From Tolypothrix bouteillei VB521301 (lineage in GTDB: Bacteria; Cyanobacteriota; Cyanobacteriia; Cyanobacteriales; Nostocaceae): a stretch of 64,000 nucleotides of DNA. The stretch is taken from assembly GCF_000760695.4 (NCBI RefSeq), contig NZ_JHEG04000001.1:4732895-4796894 (forward strand), read 5' to 3'. The notes below the pieces were generated by a model, which saw nothing but the letters and a program-made list of their open reading frames with translations, had not been told where the DNA came from and ran no database searches. The translations under genes and the position numbers were made by a program. Position 1 is the stretch's first letter, and each line of letters begins with the position of its first letter. This document shows positions 1 through 9,696 of the stretch, piece after piece.

Positions 1-1304
1 ATTCTGACAACACGAATATAATAGTAGATGGAAACCACAGTAGTGATTAAGCCAAGTAAGACTAAACCGTACTGTCCGGCTTGCCAACCAGCCCAGAACA
101 AGTAGATTTTACCGAAAAATCCGGCGAGTGGTGGGATACCACCAAGTGATAGTAAAGCAATACTCAATCCCAAAGTTAGAAGTGGGTCTTTCTGATACAA
201 ACCAGAGTATTCTACGATTTGGTCTGTTCCTGTCCGTAAAGAGAATAGAATTACGCAGATGAAACCGCACAAATTCATGAACAGGTAAACAAACAGGTAA
301 AAAATCATACTGGCATATCCAGCTTCAGTACCCGCTACCAAGCCAATCATGACAAATCCGGCTTGAGCAATGGAAGAATAAGCCAGCATCCGTTTCATAC
401 TGGTTTGGGCAAGGGCAACCACATTACCCAAAATCATACTTAAAACGGCGAGGGCGGTAAAGACAAACTTCCATTCTTCGGTCACTAAGGGGAAGGCGCT
501 TGTCAGCAGGCGAATAGCTAGGGCAAATCCAGCAGCTTTAGAACCAACGGATAAGAAAGCAATCACTGGAGTCGGTGCGCCTTCGTAAACGTCTGGTGTC
601 CATTGGTGGAAGGGAGCGGCGGAAATTTTGAAACCAACTCCCGCAATGACAAACACCAAGGAAATGACCAAGCCCAGAGATTGACCAAATCCTGCTGTGG
701 CAATTCCATTGGCGATCGCACTCAATTGTGTTTGTCCGCCGGATAAGCCATACAGTAGTGACACCCCATATAAAAACACTGCTGTGCTGGAAGCGCCAAT
801 CAACAGGTATTTGAGTGCTGCTTCATTGGAACGGGGGTCTCGCTTGGTATAACCTGTAAGCAAATAAGAGGATATACTGAGGGTCTCTAGGGAGATGAAA
901 ATCATCACTAGCTCGCTAGCCCCTGATAAAAACATTCCGCCAAGGGTAGCGGTTAGCAAAATCGCTATGAACTCGGCTATTGCAGTCCCGCTTTGTTCGA
1001 CATAGCGAATCGACATCAAAATTGTCACGGCAGCAGACAAAACGATGATACCGCGAAAGACGATACTGAGGTCGTCACTATTAAAAGCACCAAGAAAGGA
1101 AATGGGTTCTGTGTTATCCCATTGGAAATACAGGGCGACGACAGAAGTTAACAACCCCGCGATCGCTAGATATCCAATCGAGCGCGAGGATGTTCGCCCT
1201 GCAATCAAGTCAACAATCAAAACCCCCAAGAGGGTCAGAATGACAATTCCCTCTGGCAATATGGTTCCAGCATTTAACTGGGAAGCAAGATTAGCAAAAT
1301 CCAT
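1..1304 (-). CDS. ndhB: NAD(P)H-quinone oxidoreductase subunit 2 (NdhB), 3' end cut by window
   Basis: Membrane subunit of the thylakoid NDH-1 complex, which takes electrons from ferredoxin to plastoquinone in respiration and cyclic electron flow and pumps protons. Translating the minus strand from the ATG at 1304 gives [19 protein letters not shown], then a continuous series of hydrophobic helices. Recognisable NdhB blocks follow, such as [20 protein letters not shown] and [16 protein letters not shown], typical of the antiporter-like (proton-pumping) subunits. About 434 codons are present; the family is about 520 residues, so the C-terminus lies beyond position 1. The frame is intact throughout. 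It is divergent from topA downstream. Identification is by conserved blocks and is very secure. Confidence 0.96.
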   Translation of the reverse strand, partial: MDFANLASQLNAGTILPEGIVILTLLGVLIVDLIAGRTSSRSIGYLAIAGLLTSVVALYFQWDNTEPISFLGAFNSDDLSIVFRGIIVLSAAVTILMSIRYVEQSGTAIAEFIAILLTATLGGMFLSGASELVMIFISLETLSISSYLLTGYTKRDPRSNEAALKYLLIGASSTAVFLYGVSLLYGLSGGQTQLSAIANGIATAGFGQSLGLVISLVFVIAGVGFKISAAPFHQWTPDVYEGAPTPVIAFLSVGSKAAGFALAIRLLTSAFPLVTEEWKFVFTALAVLSMILGNVVALAQTSMKRMLAYSSIAQAGFVMIGLVAGTEAGYASMIFYLFVYLFMNLCGFICVILFSLRTGTDQIVEYSGLYQKDPLLTLGLSIALLSLGGIPPLAGFFGKIYLFWAGWQAGQYGLVLLGLITTVVSIYYYIRVVR

Positions 1305-1441
1305 GAGCTATGTAGGTTTTGGTTATGAGACGTTGAGATCCTACTGTGTTCATTCTATTGAATCATTGCTATCGTTGCACCAACAGTTGTCAGCCTTTGT
1401 TAATTGGCTATGGATACCATTAAGTTAAATTATGTTTAAGT

Positions 1442-1684
1442 TTAAACAGATAGATAAAATGTGCTATCTTTCTCGTACAATTTGTGCTTGTTCCCTTTGA
1501 AGAAGGTAGCTGTGCTGGAGGCAGAGGAGTCACTGCGGTGGTGAGGCAACACGATCGTTTTGGGGTTTCCCCACGAGCGGATGGCTGAAAGGGTTTCACG
1601 GGCTACAGCACCTGGTGTGGCATGAAAAACTTCTACTTTGCCCTCTGGGTTGCCAACAGAAGAATTCCCCGTTCCCTTCTTCAT
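1442..1684 (-). CDS. Small hypothetical protein, 80 aa
   Basis: I do not recognise this family. The frame is open up to 1771, but the ATG at 1684 (MKKGTGNSSVGNPEGKVEVF) is preferred because GGAAGGA stands about ten bases upstream, a good ribosome binding site. The earlier ATG has none. The protein has no membrane segment or signal peptide. It is rich in Gly, Ser, Thr and basic residues and has an orderly middle part (VFHATPGAVARETLSAIRSW). It lies between ndhB and topA on the ndhB strand. Its stop is about 137 bases upstream of the ndhB start, so the two could be co-transcribed. It could also be a chance frame; the RBS and composition argue for a real gene. Confidence 0.55.
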   Translation of the reverse strand: MKKGTGNSSVGNPEGKVEVFHATPGAVARETLSAIRSWGNPKTIVLPHHRSDSSASSTATFFKGNKHKLYEKDSTFYLSV

Positions 1685-2020
1685 AACTTTTATTCCTTCC
1701 AATGGGATACAAATTTGAATAATGGCAATAGGCTTAATGTAGAACCTTGAGGGGGATTTTGAAAACAGCACTCGTCAAAGACGTCGATTATAAGTTAAAG
1801 ATTAAAATAACTGGAAATTCTAACCCCTGCTAAACCCGCCTCTCCCTTTGGGATCGGCTTTGCCAACAAGCAGGTCTGAAATTTCAACCCAAGCAGACGG
1901 TTTGTGTCAGGATTAGATCGCATAATCCCATAGCGTAACGTTAAGTTCTACCGATACGCTCTTCATAATTTCTTTCAATTGATTATTTAGGCGAACAGCT
2001 ATTCTTTTTTTGTAATTTCC
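1685..2020. other. Intergenic region between the divergent small ORF and topA
   Basis: This 336-base stretch must carry the divergent promoters for the small minus-strand ORF and topA. I see a CTCTCCCTTTGGGATCGGC segment of repeat-like composition near 1840-1860 and an AT-rich stretch before topA. There is no recognisable operator, RNA gene or ORF. No clear Shine-Dalgarno sequence precedes the topA ATG. Confidence 0.4.
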
Positions 2021-4693
2021 ATGTCAACTCTCGTCATCGTCGAATCTCCGACCAAAGCTCGTACCATTCGCAACTACCTCCCTGCCGGTTACCGGGTAGA
2101 AGCATCAATGGGACACGTGCGTGACCTACCTCAATCAGCTAGTGATATTCCCGCTAACGTCAAAGGAGAAGCATGGGCTCAACTCGGGGTAAATGTAGAC
2201 GCCGACTTTGAGCCGCTCTATATTATCCCTAAAGATAAAAAGAAAGTTGTTACTCAACTTAAAGACGCTCTCAAAGAAGTAGATGAACTGATTCTGGCTA
2301 CAGACGAAGACCGGGAAGGTGAAAGCATTAGTTGGCACTTATACCAGTTGCTCAAGCCAAAGGTTCCCACAAAGCGAATGGTGTTTCACGAGATCACTCA
2401 AGACGCCATCAAAAAAGCTTTAAAAAACTGCCGCAATATTAACGAACAAGTCGTTCGCGCCCAAGAAACCCGGCGGATTTTGGACAGGCTAGTGGGTTAT
2501 ACCCTGTCTCCTTTGCTGTGGAAAAAAATTGCTTGGGGACTGTCAGCAGGACGCGTGCAATCTGTAGCCGTGCGGCTTTTGGTGAAAAAAGAACGCCAGC
2601 GCCGTGCTTTCCGTCAAGGTTCCTACTGGGATTTGAAAGCAACGTTGACCCCCCCCGCTTCAACTAAAGGAGCAGCATTTGCTTCTCAACTGATTGCATT
2701 GAGAGGAGTTAGGGTCGCCAATGGCAGTGACTTTGATGCGGCGACAGGAAGAATTTCTAGCGATCGCAATGTTGTCCTGCTTAACCAAGCTGAAGCCCAA
2801 GCCCTTAGAGAACGACTTTTAGAAAAAACTTGGAAAGTTACAGAGGTTGAGGAACGTCCCGTAACGCGCAAACCCTCGCCACCGTTTACCACTTCTACAC
2901 TGCAGCAAGAAGCTAACCGCAAATACCGTATTTCAGCACGGGATACCATGCGGACTGCTCAAAGTTTGTACGAGCAAGGTTACATCACCTATATGCGTAC
3001 CGATTCCGTCCATTTGTCAGAGCAAGCCATTGCTGCTGCTCGTCAGTGCGTCGAAACCCGGTACGGTTCGGAATACCTCAGCCCCCAACCCCGACAGTAC
3101 ACGACTAAATCCAAAGGAGCACAAGAAGCACACGAAGCCATTCGTCCGGCTGGTAGCACTTTCCGCACGCCCCAGGAAACAGGTCTAAGCGGTCGGGAGT
3201 TACAGTTGTACGACTTGATTTGGAAGCGAACTGTTGCTTCCCAAATGGCAGATTCCCGTCAAACGCAAATCGTGGTGCAGTTGCAAGTCGAAGATGCGGG
3301 TTTCCGTTCTTCTGGCAAACGCATTGATTTTCCCGGTTACCTCCGTGCTTACGTTGAAGGTTCTGACGATCCAGAAGCAGCTCTTGAAGATCAGGAAGTT
3401 ATTCTACCGAATTTAAAAGTAGGAGATAGTCCAAACTGCCAAGAATTAGAAGCCGTTGGTCACGAAACCCAACCACCAGCAAGATATACCGAAGCCACCT
3501 TAGTCAAAACTCTGGAAAGCGAAGGGATCGGGCGTCCCAGTACTTATGCCAGCATCATTGGCACAATTATTGATAAAGGGTACGCCCAATTGGTAAGTAA
3601 TGCGCTTATCCCAACTTTCACTGCTTTTGCCGTAACTGAGTTGCTGGAGAAGTACTTCCCCGATGTCGTCGATCCAAGCTTTACCTCCAAAATGGAGCAA
3701 ACATTGGATGACATCGCTACGGGTGAAGCACAATGGCTACCTTACCTGCGATCGTTCTACTCCGGAGACAAAGGTTTAGAAACCCAGGTTAAGGAAAAAG
3801 AAAACCAAATCGATGCCAATTCAGCCCGGACAGTAGAACTGGAAAATTTAGATGTAAAAGTTCGGATCGGAAAGTACGGTGCTTATATAGAAAAAGAAAA
3901 TGGAGATGCGGTTGTAACGGCTTCAATTCCCAAAGACCTGACTCCCGCCGACCTCGATCCGCAAAAAGTAGAAACAATCCTGCGACAAAAAATTGTCGGT
4001 CCCGACGAAATTGGAACTCATCCAGAAACAGGCGAACCCATTTACCTGAAAATTGGACCTTACGGACCTTACGTTCAGTTGGGTGACAAATCGGAAGAAA
4101 ACCCCAAACCCAAACAAGCATCCCTACCTAAAGGAGTGACATCCGAAAATATCACCCTTGAAGTCGCAATTGGGTTATTGGCTCTACCTCGGAAATTAGG
4201 ACCTCATCCAACCACAGGTGCTGAAATCCAAGCCAACCTGGGACGCTTTGGACCTTATGTTGTTCACAACCAAAGTGGAGAAAAGGAATATCGCTCCCTA
4301 AAAGCTGGCGATGATGTTTTGACAATAACCCTAGAACGTGCATTGGAATTATTGTCGGAACCGAAAAAAGGACGCAGTTCTTCTGGTAACAAATCGAAAG
4401 CAGCTGAAAAGGAATTGGGTCCTCACCCAGAGGATGGCGAACCAGTTAACATCTACAAAGGTCCTTACGGACCATATATCAAGCATGGTAAAACCAACGT
4501 GCGAATTCCAGAAGGTCAATCGGTAGAGGATATGTCCCTAGCTTCTGCATTAGAGCTATTGGCATCTAAAGCCTCAACTGGAAAATCTGGAAAATCTACG
4601 CGTAAAACAACGAGTAAATCAACAACCTCCAGTTCTAAATCTTCTACCAAATCCTCAACCCCTACTAGCAAAAAAACAAAAAAGGCTAGTTAG
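2021..4693 (+). CDS. topA: DNA topoisomerase I (type IA)
   Basis: Relaxes negatively supercoiled DNA by a transient 5'-phosphotyrosine break. At 890 aa it is of normal length for cyanobacteria. The N-terminal TOPRIM domain (residues 1 to about 120) has [10 protein letters not shown] and the acidic cluster ATDEDREGE. The central type IA core carries the active-site motif YITYMRTDS with the catalytic tyrosine at residue 324, and [13 protein letters not shown] further on. From about residue 620 the C-terminus has several copies of a [24 protein letters not shown] unit, the lysine-rich repeat used here in place of the zinc ribbons of E. coli TopA. It ends in a Ser/Thr/Lys-rich basic tail. The start codon is the first ATG and begins directly with the TOPRIM strand. 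Confidence 0.97.
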   Translation: MSTLVIVESPTKARTIRNYLPAGYRVEASMGHVRDLPQSASDIPANVKGEAWAQLGVNVDADFEPLYIIPKDKKKVVTQLKDALKEVDELILATDEDREGESISWHLYQLLKPKVPTKRMVFHEITQDAIKKALKNCRNINEQVVRAQETRRILDRLVGYTLSPLLWKKIAWGLSAGRVQSVAVRLLVKKERQRRAFRQGSYWDLKATLTPPASTKGAAFASQLIALRGVRVANGSDFDAATGRISSDRNVVLLNQAEAQALRERLLEKTWKVTEVEERPVTRKPSPPFTTSTLQQEANRKYRISARDTMRTAQSLYEQGYITYMRTDSVHLSEQAIAAARQCVETRYGSEYLSPQPRQYTTKSKGAQEAHEAIRPAGSTFRTPQETGLSGRELQLYDLIWKRTVASQMADSRQTQIVVQLQVEDAGFRSSGKRIDFPGYLRAYVEGSDDPEAALEDQEVILPNLKVGDSPNCQELEAVGHETQPPARYTEATLVKTLESEGIGRPSTYASIIGTIIDKGYAQLVSNALIPTFTAFAVTELLEKYFPDVVDPSFTSKMEQTLDDIATGEAQWLPYLRSFYSGDKGLETQVKEKENQIDANSARTVELENLDVKVRIGKYGAYIEKENGDAVVTASIPKDLTPADLDPQKVETILRQKIVGPDEIGTHPETGEPIYLKIGPYGPYVQLGDKSEENPKPKQASLPKGVTSENITLEVAIGLLALPRKLGPHPTTGAEIQANLGRFGPYVVHNQSGEKEYRSLKAGDDVLTITLERALELLSEPKKGRSSSGNKSKAAEKELGPHPEDGEPVNIYKGPYGPYIKHGKTNVRIPEGQSVEDMSLASALELLASKASTGKSGKSTRKTTSKSTTSSSKSSTKSSTPTSKKTKKAS

Positions 4694-4848
4694 TAAATGG
4701 TTAGTTGTTAGGTGTTAGTCATGAATTAGGGTGCGGTGACCTTGCGTCTTGAGTGTTTACTGTATGGGCTGATGAAAACCGCCTGTGGGCTGTAGGCATT
4801 GGTTGTACCTACCAATCACCAACCCTCCCTTGTATCTCAGGGGCAAAG

Positions 4849-5050
4849 ACGCTATGTGCAAGGCACACGCTCCGCGATGCCTTTGGGCTATTCCCGTAAG
4901 GGCTATACGCGATGCCGCAGGCTATGCCCGTAGGGCTGTTCGCCAGTCCCGGTGGTCGCGGGAAACCCGCCTGTGGCGCATTAGCGCCACGCTATGTGCA
5001 AGGCACACGCTACGCGTTGCGAAGCTATGCCCGTAAGGGCTATACGCTAT
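4849..5050. repeat. Palindromic repeat cluster downstream of topA
   Basis: A mosaic of short palindromic units with little coding sense. GCTATGTGCAAGGCACACGC occurs twice (4851 and 4991). A GCTATGCCCGTAAGGGCTAT-like hairpin unit recurs at about 4886, 4920 and 5024. The core GCGGGAAACCCGC lies at 4958-4970. Such interspersed palindromes are common in Nostocales genomes. The same GCGGGAAACCCGCC core lies inside the tnpB gene near 62492. The open frames here on either strand are artefacts of the repeat. Confidence 0.8.
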
Positions 5051-5279
5051 CAGGACTCGACTCACCACTAACCACCAACCAATTTTTCTGATAAAATAGC
5101 AACACAGCCAAAATTCGGGGCGTCGCGTACACAAAATACAGGTTACATCCTAAGATGGCGCATACCTAATTAGAAGGGTATGGGAGAAACCTATCTATCA
5201 GCCAAAAGTGCAAAGATACTCCAGTTTCTCCGTGTAATAATAAACATATTGAATGAGTAGCTTAGGAGCGTTCAGTTCA

Positions 5280-5417
5280 ATGGACTATATAGAAAACCTG
5301 CTAGAAAAACTTAGGGAATTGGCACAAAAGTTGATAGAAGCTCTTCTAGGACCGGCTGCTGAGCCAGAACCGGAGTTGATTCCAATTCCAGTAGAAGACC
5401 GCTCGCGCCGTAGATAA
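5280..5417 (+). CDS. Short acidic helical protein upstream of aroQ, 45 aa
   Basis: A 45-codon ORF starting MDYIENLLEKLRELAQKLIE and ending in a Pro/Glu-rich segment and a basic tail (DRSRRR). AGGAG stands at 5264-5268, a good ribosome binding site 11 bases before the ATG. The N-terminal half is a regular amphipathic helix with leucines at heptad-like spacing. It ends 12 bases before the aroQ start, so it is probably translated from the same message. I do not recognise a family and assign no function. The RBS, the spacing and the helical pattern make it likely to be expressed. Confidence 0.6.
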   Translation: MDYIENLLEKLRELAQKLIEALLGPAAEPEPELIPIPVEDRSRRR

Positions 5418-5429
5418 GAGTAACACAAG

Positions 5430-5891
5430 GTGCAAGGCTTGTCATCAACCTCCCTGAGTATTCTAGTATTGCACGGACCCAACCTTAATCTTCTCGGACA
5501 CAGAGAGCCAGGAATTTATGGCTCGCTGACACTAGCCGAAATCAATCGGATTTTGGAAGATGAAGGCGCAAAAGTGCAAGCAAAAATTTATCCAATACAA
5601 TCAAACCATGAAGGTGCTTTAGTAGACTCTATTCATGAAGCACAGGGGCAACATCATGGAATATTGATTAATGCTGGCGCGTACACCCATACAAGTGTGG
5701 CATTACGAGATGCGATCGCTGCTGTTAATTTACCGACAGTAGAAGTGCATTTAAGTAACATCTACCGCAGGGAAGAGTTTCGCCATCACTCGTATATAGC
5801 TCCAGTGGTTATTGGACAAATTAGCGGATTTGGTGCGCGAAGCTATACGTTGGGTTTACAAGCGTTAGTGTACCACCTAAGAGAATTATGA
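5430..5891 (+). CDS. aroQ: 3-dehydroquinate dehydratase, type II
   Basis: Third step of the shikimate pathway: reversible dehydration of 3-dehydroquinate to 3-dehydroshikimate in the cytoplasm. At 153 aa it has the standard type II length. Visible motifs are [20 protein letters not shown] with the catalytic tyrosine in [20 protein letters not shown] (substrate-binding Asn), [19 protein letters not shown] with the catalytic histidine, and [14 protein letters not shown]. The start is GTG at 5430; no in-frame ATG would keep the first beta strand. It follows the 45-aa ORF by 12 bases. Type II enzymes form dodecamers. Confidence 0.95.
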   Translation: MQGLSSTSLSILVLHGPNLNLLGHREPGIYGSLTLAEINRILEDEGAKVQAKIYPIQSNHEGALVDSIHEAQGQHHGILINAGAYTHTSVALRDAIAAVNLPTVEVHLSNIYRREEFRHHSYIAPVVIGQISGFGARSYTLGLQALVYHLREL

Positions 5892-5950
5892 ATGATGAAT
5901 TATGAATGCTAAATAATTCATAATTCATCATTCACAATTCATAATTTTTT
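5886..5950. repeat. STRR heptanucleotide repeat forming an inverted array
   Basis: Runs of ATGAATT / ATGAATG-type heptamers on one side and their complement (ATTCATA, ATTCATC) on the other, so the whole block can fold into a hairpin between aroQ and the next gene. This is the short tandemly repeated repetitive class typical of heterocystous cyanobacteria. Confidence 0.75.
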
Positions 5951-6892
5951 ATGCGTTATTCACTTTTAAATCGCTGCCATGGAGTTTTACTAGGGGCAAT
6001 AATTGGGGAAAATACAGCTTTTAGGAATAAAGATTTTGGTGAAAACGGACAAGAGGGCTCCAAAGAAGTTTTGCATTGGAGTCAAATAGCAACTTCTTAC
6101 ACGGAAAGTTTGATTGCGTTTTCGCGTCTTGAAATTAACGCTTGCTCGCGGACGCAAGAGCAGGGAAGACACTTAGAAGATAGTTTGTCAATGATTCCCG
6201 CCGTTTTACCAGTGGTAATGTTTTTTCATGAAAATTTAATAAAGTTGCGCCAAAACTTGATAGCGATCGCGGAATTTTGGCAGAGCGATCCGATTATAAG
6301 AGATGGAATGCTAGCGGTAAGTTACACGATCGCTCAATCTCTAACGGAGAAACTGACCCAAGCTACCCTCATCCCCCAAACAATTTCTTTTTTGGGGGAA
6401 ACACCAACAAGGTTGCCACAACAATTACTAAAAGTTAAGAATTTATTAGAGAGTGGAGCGGGGTTAGACAGCGCACAAGCTGAGTTAACAAGAGAAGAAA
6501 AGCCAGGAAACGCGATCGCTATGGCACTTTACTGTTTTCTCAGTACCCCAGAAGACTTTCGTCTTTCCGTTTTACGAGCAGATAGGTTGGGTCGTTACTC
6601 AAAAACAATCGCTACACTAACGGGTGCTTTATCAGGAGCGTATAACAGCACAGCAGGTATTCCCGCAACTTGGCAAATCTCACTCGAGCGTTCAAATTTA
6701 GCGCAAAAGTGGCAAATAGCTAGCTCTTATAATATGTTAAGATTGACAAACACACTTATGGCGGTATGGTCAGGAGTGTATGATATTGCTCGTGATTCAA
6801 ACGAGTTTGGGGAAGAAAAGACTTTAGTAGGGTCGAGCTTCTGGTCGTCCTCACAAGCAATAGCAGCCCCTCGCGTCATTCGGCTGCGCTAG
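5951..6892 (+). CDS. Degenerate ADP-ribosylglycohydrolase-like protein
   Basis: 313 aa, resembling the DraG / ADP-ribosylglycohydrolase fold. The N-terminus RCHGVLLGAIIGE matches the family's G-x-x-x-G-D-A-x-G opening. The C-terminal part contains GNAIAMALYCFLSTPEDF and then TIATLTGALSGAYNSTAGIP, matching the family's last conserved block. The metal-binding residues are not there: the first motif reads GENTA where GDALG is usual, and the D-T-D-T position reads Y-S-K-T. It is therefore probably not a working ADP-ribosyl hydrolase, though it may keep a binding or structural role. It sits directly after aroQ. The fold assignment is by motif recall, so moderately sure. Confidence 0.65.
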   Translation: MRYSLLNRCHGVLLGAIIGENTAFRNKDFGENGQEGSKEVLHWSQIATSYTESLIAFSRLEINACSRTQEQGRHLEDSLSMIPAVLPVVMFFHENLIKLRQNLIAIAEFWQSDPIIRDGMLAVSYTIAQSLTEKLTQATLIPQTISFLGETPTRLPQQLLKVKNLLESGAGLDSAQAELTREEKPGNAIAMALYCFLSTPEDFRLSVLRADRLGRYSKTIATLTGALSGAYNSTAGIPATWQISLERSNLAQKWQIASSYNMLRLTNTLMAVWSGVYDIARDSNEFGEEKTLVGSSFWSSSQAIAAPRVIRLR

Positions 6893-7181
6893 TTCTACTT
6901 CCCGTCATTCTTATGCTGTGATGTGCATCCCAACAGAGGCAAACAAATCTTTATAAACAGTAGTATATTTTAATACTATCATAAAAAAGCTGTACCAATG
7001 TGAAAAAATGCCACAGGTAGTTAGGTGAAAGTAATCCTAGAAAGGGCTGTACTCTACCTCCAATCCAAAAACCAAAATCGTAATTCCCTGGGAGCCATTG
7101 TGACAAATCTGCTTAAAGTGTATTTCCGCTCTGGATGGTCTTGTTTTAACCTAATAGCGTAAGGAACTGCGGTCATAGGAA

Positions 7182-9692
7182 ATGAAAACGCAGCAATTTT
7201 TTTTGTCCGTGACCCAAAAATTGATTGAATGGCGACGACAGTACAAAGAGTTACGCCATCAGTCCTACATATTAGACAACAGCGAGACAGACAAACATCA
7301 AGCCTCGATCTCGGCGAGTTCAACTCAGAAAACCCTTAAACGACAACGTGGGGTTTATACAGTTGTTCTAAGTTGTTTTAACGGAAAACGTTCCCCTGTT
7401 GTTTTTACAATTGCAGTCCTATCCCTAACAGGAGTTTTAGGACAAAAATTATACAATCAACCACAGCTGCAAATTGGGGCTATTGCGCCACAAACCATTA
7501 AAGCACCCGAAGAAGCCAGAATCGAAGACAAGCACAAAACAGAAGAACAGCGCAAAGCCGCCAGTACAAGCTCCGTGCCCGTCTTGATGGTAAATCCACA
7601 AATTAATGAAGATATTCAGCAAAACCTACAACAAATTTTGAGTGAAGGCAACAGCATTCGCTCATCTCTGGGAAATTTTCCATTTTTTGATACTTTTATT
7701 TTATCTGTATCAACCCAGCGTTACGTGCGCTCGTGTTCTCATTGGGAATGGCAAGCCCTACTCATAGCTGTGAATAACAATAAAAAGCACAAGCAAGGGC
7801 TATCAAATCAAGAAAATTTTAACCTGGGAAAAGAGGATTTAAAAGCCAACAATTTGTTCCGCAATCCTGACTTTGCCCAAGCCGTGCAGGAATTAGAAAC
7901 CTACTATTTGTCAACTTCAGAGCAAAACTTATCTTCTCTCATCGCTCAAATTACCAAAGTCCGTCAGGGGTATGTCGAAGCCAATACGAAACTTTCAGAC
8001 CTGATAGGGGCTAAACCCGAAACAGTTTATGATGCAAAGTCACTTCTCGATATCTCAGATGATGATTGGGCAAAGACACAAGTGGGAATCCAGAAAACAG
8101 CACAAAGAATTCTCACCCAAGGTGTACCTCCTGGGCTTCCTCCTTACATTATCAAAGATGCAGTTAGTCTACACGTACAGAGTTTAGTACCCAAGGAAGC
8201 TGAACCTTTAGCGCTCGAAGTTTTGTTAGCGGTGCTGAAACCCAACCTTCAAACTGATAAACTACGAACGCAACTGACAGCAGCAAAAGCAGTGGCGGGT
8301 GTCAAACCCGTGATGGTGACTGTACGAAAAGGTGAGTTGATTGTTAAGAGGGGAGAAAAAATTACTGCGTTTGATTTTGAAGTTTTAGAGCACTATCGCC
8401 TAATTCGTCGGGAAATTAACTGGCAAGGATTGATACAACTTGGCATAATCGTGACTGGGGCAGTTGGCTTTTTTGCTCTTTTAGAACGGCGAAGTCGGTG
8501 TAAATTACGGCAAAGCGATCGCCTGCTCATACTACTGCTAACACTCAGTACGCCATTAACGATGACTCTAGGTACGCCACATACAACTTGGAGCGCAGTT
8601 GGTTTGTTATTGGGTAGCTTTTACGGACCTAGTTTGGCAATCGCAGTCATAGGATTACTGTCAATATTGCTACCCATTGGTTTAGATGTAAGTAAAGCAA
8701 CTCTTTTAGCTGGGACAGCCGCAGGGATTTTAGGCAGTTGCATGGCGCAAAAACTCCATTCCCGTGAAGAACTAGCGCTTTTAAGTGTTGCGATCGCACT
8801 CACTCAAGGCGGTGTTTATTTAGTTCTCAGACTGCTACTGGGTGCAGCATTGGGTGTTTTTCCTTATTATACAGTTATCCAAAATGCTGTATTGTTTGCC
8901 TTATCCAGTTTAGCGTGGAGTATTGTGGCATTGGGGTTAAGCCCGTATTTAGAAAAACTCTTCGATCTGGTAACTTCAATCCGGTTATCAGAATTAGCAA
9001 ACCCCAACCGTCCTTTGTTAAAAAAACTAGCTACTGAAACTCCAGGGACTTTTCAACACACGCTCTTAGTTGCTACCCTTGCTGAGGCAGCCGCTAAATC
9101 TTTGAAATGTAATGTTGAACTTGTGCGAGCGGGTGCATTATATCACGATATCGGGAAAATGCACGACCCTAAGGCATTTATTGAAAATCAAATGGGAGAA
9201 CCCAACAAACACGATACAGAAATTAAAGACCCTTGGAAAAGTGCAGAAATTATTAAAAAGCACGTTAGCGAAGGTCTAGTGATGGCAAGAAAACACAGTT
9301 TACCTTCCTTCATTCAAGCATTTATTCCAGAACATCAGGGAACAACACAAATTGCGTATTTCTATCACCAAGCGCAACAAATGGCACAAGCAGACCCCAG
9401 TTTAACAGTCGATGACGCTGATTTTCGTTATGAAGGTCCCATCCCTCAATCAAGGGAAACAGGTATCGTCATGTTAGCAGATTCCTGCGAAGCCGCTTTG
9501 CGATCGCTCAAAGAAGTTTCTCCAGAGCAAGCTTTAGTCATGCTTAATAATATACTCCGAGCTAAGTGGCAGGAAAAACAATTAGAAGCATCAGGATTAA
9601 CACGAGAAGAAATGTCTCAAATCGCGGAAATTTTCGTACAGGTTTGGCAACAATTTCATCACAAGCGAATTGCTTATCCTAAGTCAAAATAA
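7182..9692 (+). CDS. 7TM-HD family phosphohydrolase, PgpH-like (probable cyclic-di-AMP phosphodiesterase)
   Basis: 836 aa, in the order expected for the 7TMR-HD family: a cytoplasmic N-terminus, one TM helix at about residues 70-90, a large extracytoplasmic region (about 95-410), a seven-helix membrane block (about 415-620) and a cytoplasmic HD domain. The HD domain shows HTLLVATLAEAAAK, then GALYHDIGKMHDP with the metal-binding His-Asp pair, and ENQMGEPNKHD. Characterised relatives such as PgpH of Listeria hydrolyse c-di-AMP, a nucleotide tied to potassium and osmotic balance. By homology I expect the same here, but this is inference. AGGAA precedes the ATG. The gene is convergent with the TPR gene, with only 4 bases between stops. 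Confidence 0.88.
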   Translation: MKTQQFFLSVTQKLIEWRRQYKELRHQSYILDNSETDKHQASISASSTQKTLKRQRGVYTVVLSCFNGKRSPVVFTIAVLSLTGVLGQKLYNQPQLQIGAIAPQTIKAPEEARIEDKHKTEEQRKAASTSSVPVLMVNPQINEDIQQNLQQILSEGNSIRSSLGNFPFFDTFILSVSTQRYVRSCSHWEWQALLIAVNNNKKHKQGLSNQENFNLGKEDLKANNLFRNPDFAQAVQELETYYLSTSEQNLSSLIAQITKVRQGYVEANTKLSDLIGAKPETVYDAKSLLDISDDDWAKTQVGIQKTAQRILTQGVPPGLPPYIIKDAVSLHVQSLVPKEAEPLALEVLLAVLKPNLQTDKLRTQLTAAKAVAGVKPVMVTVRKGELIVKRGEKITAFDFEVLEHYRLIRREINWQGLIQLGIIVTGAVGFFALLERRSRCKLRQSDRLLILLLTLSTPLTMTLGTPHTTWSAVGLLLGSFYGPSLAIAVIGLLSILLPIGLDVSKATLLAGTAAGILGSCMAQKLHSREELALLSVAIALTQGGVYLVLRLLLGAALGVFPYYTVIQNAVLFALSSLAWSIVALGLSPYLEKLFDLVTSIRLSELANPNRPLLKKLATETPGTFQHTLLVATLAEAAAKSLKCNVELVRAGALYHDIGKMHDPKAFIENQMGEPNKHDTEIKDPWKSAEIIKKHVSEGLVMARKHSLPSFIQAFIPEHQGTTQIAYFYHQAQQMAQADPSLTVDDADFRYEGPIPQSRETGIVMLADSCEAALRSLKEVSPEQALVMLNNILRAKWQEKQLEASGLTREEMSQIAEIFVQVWQQFHHKRIAYPKSK

Positions 9693-9696
9693 TTAG

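Noticed and set aside
1045..1428. 127-aa plus-strand frame
   Set aside because: It lies mostly antisense to the ndhB start; ndhB is unambiguous in the other strand.
4785..5036. Open frames on both strands after topA
   Set aside because: The sequence is a mosaic of palindromic repeats; composition is Arg/Ala/Cys-rich and there is no ribosome binding site.
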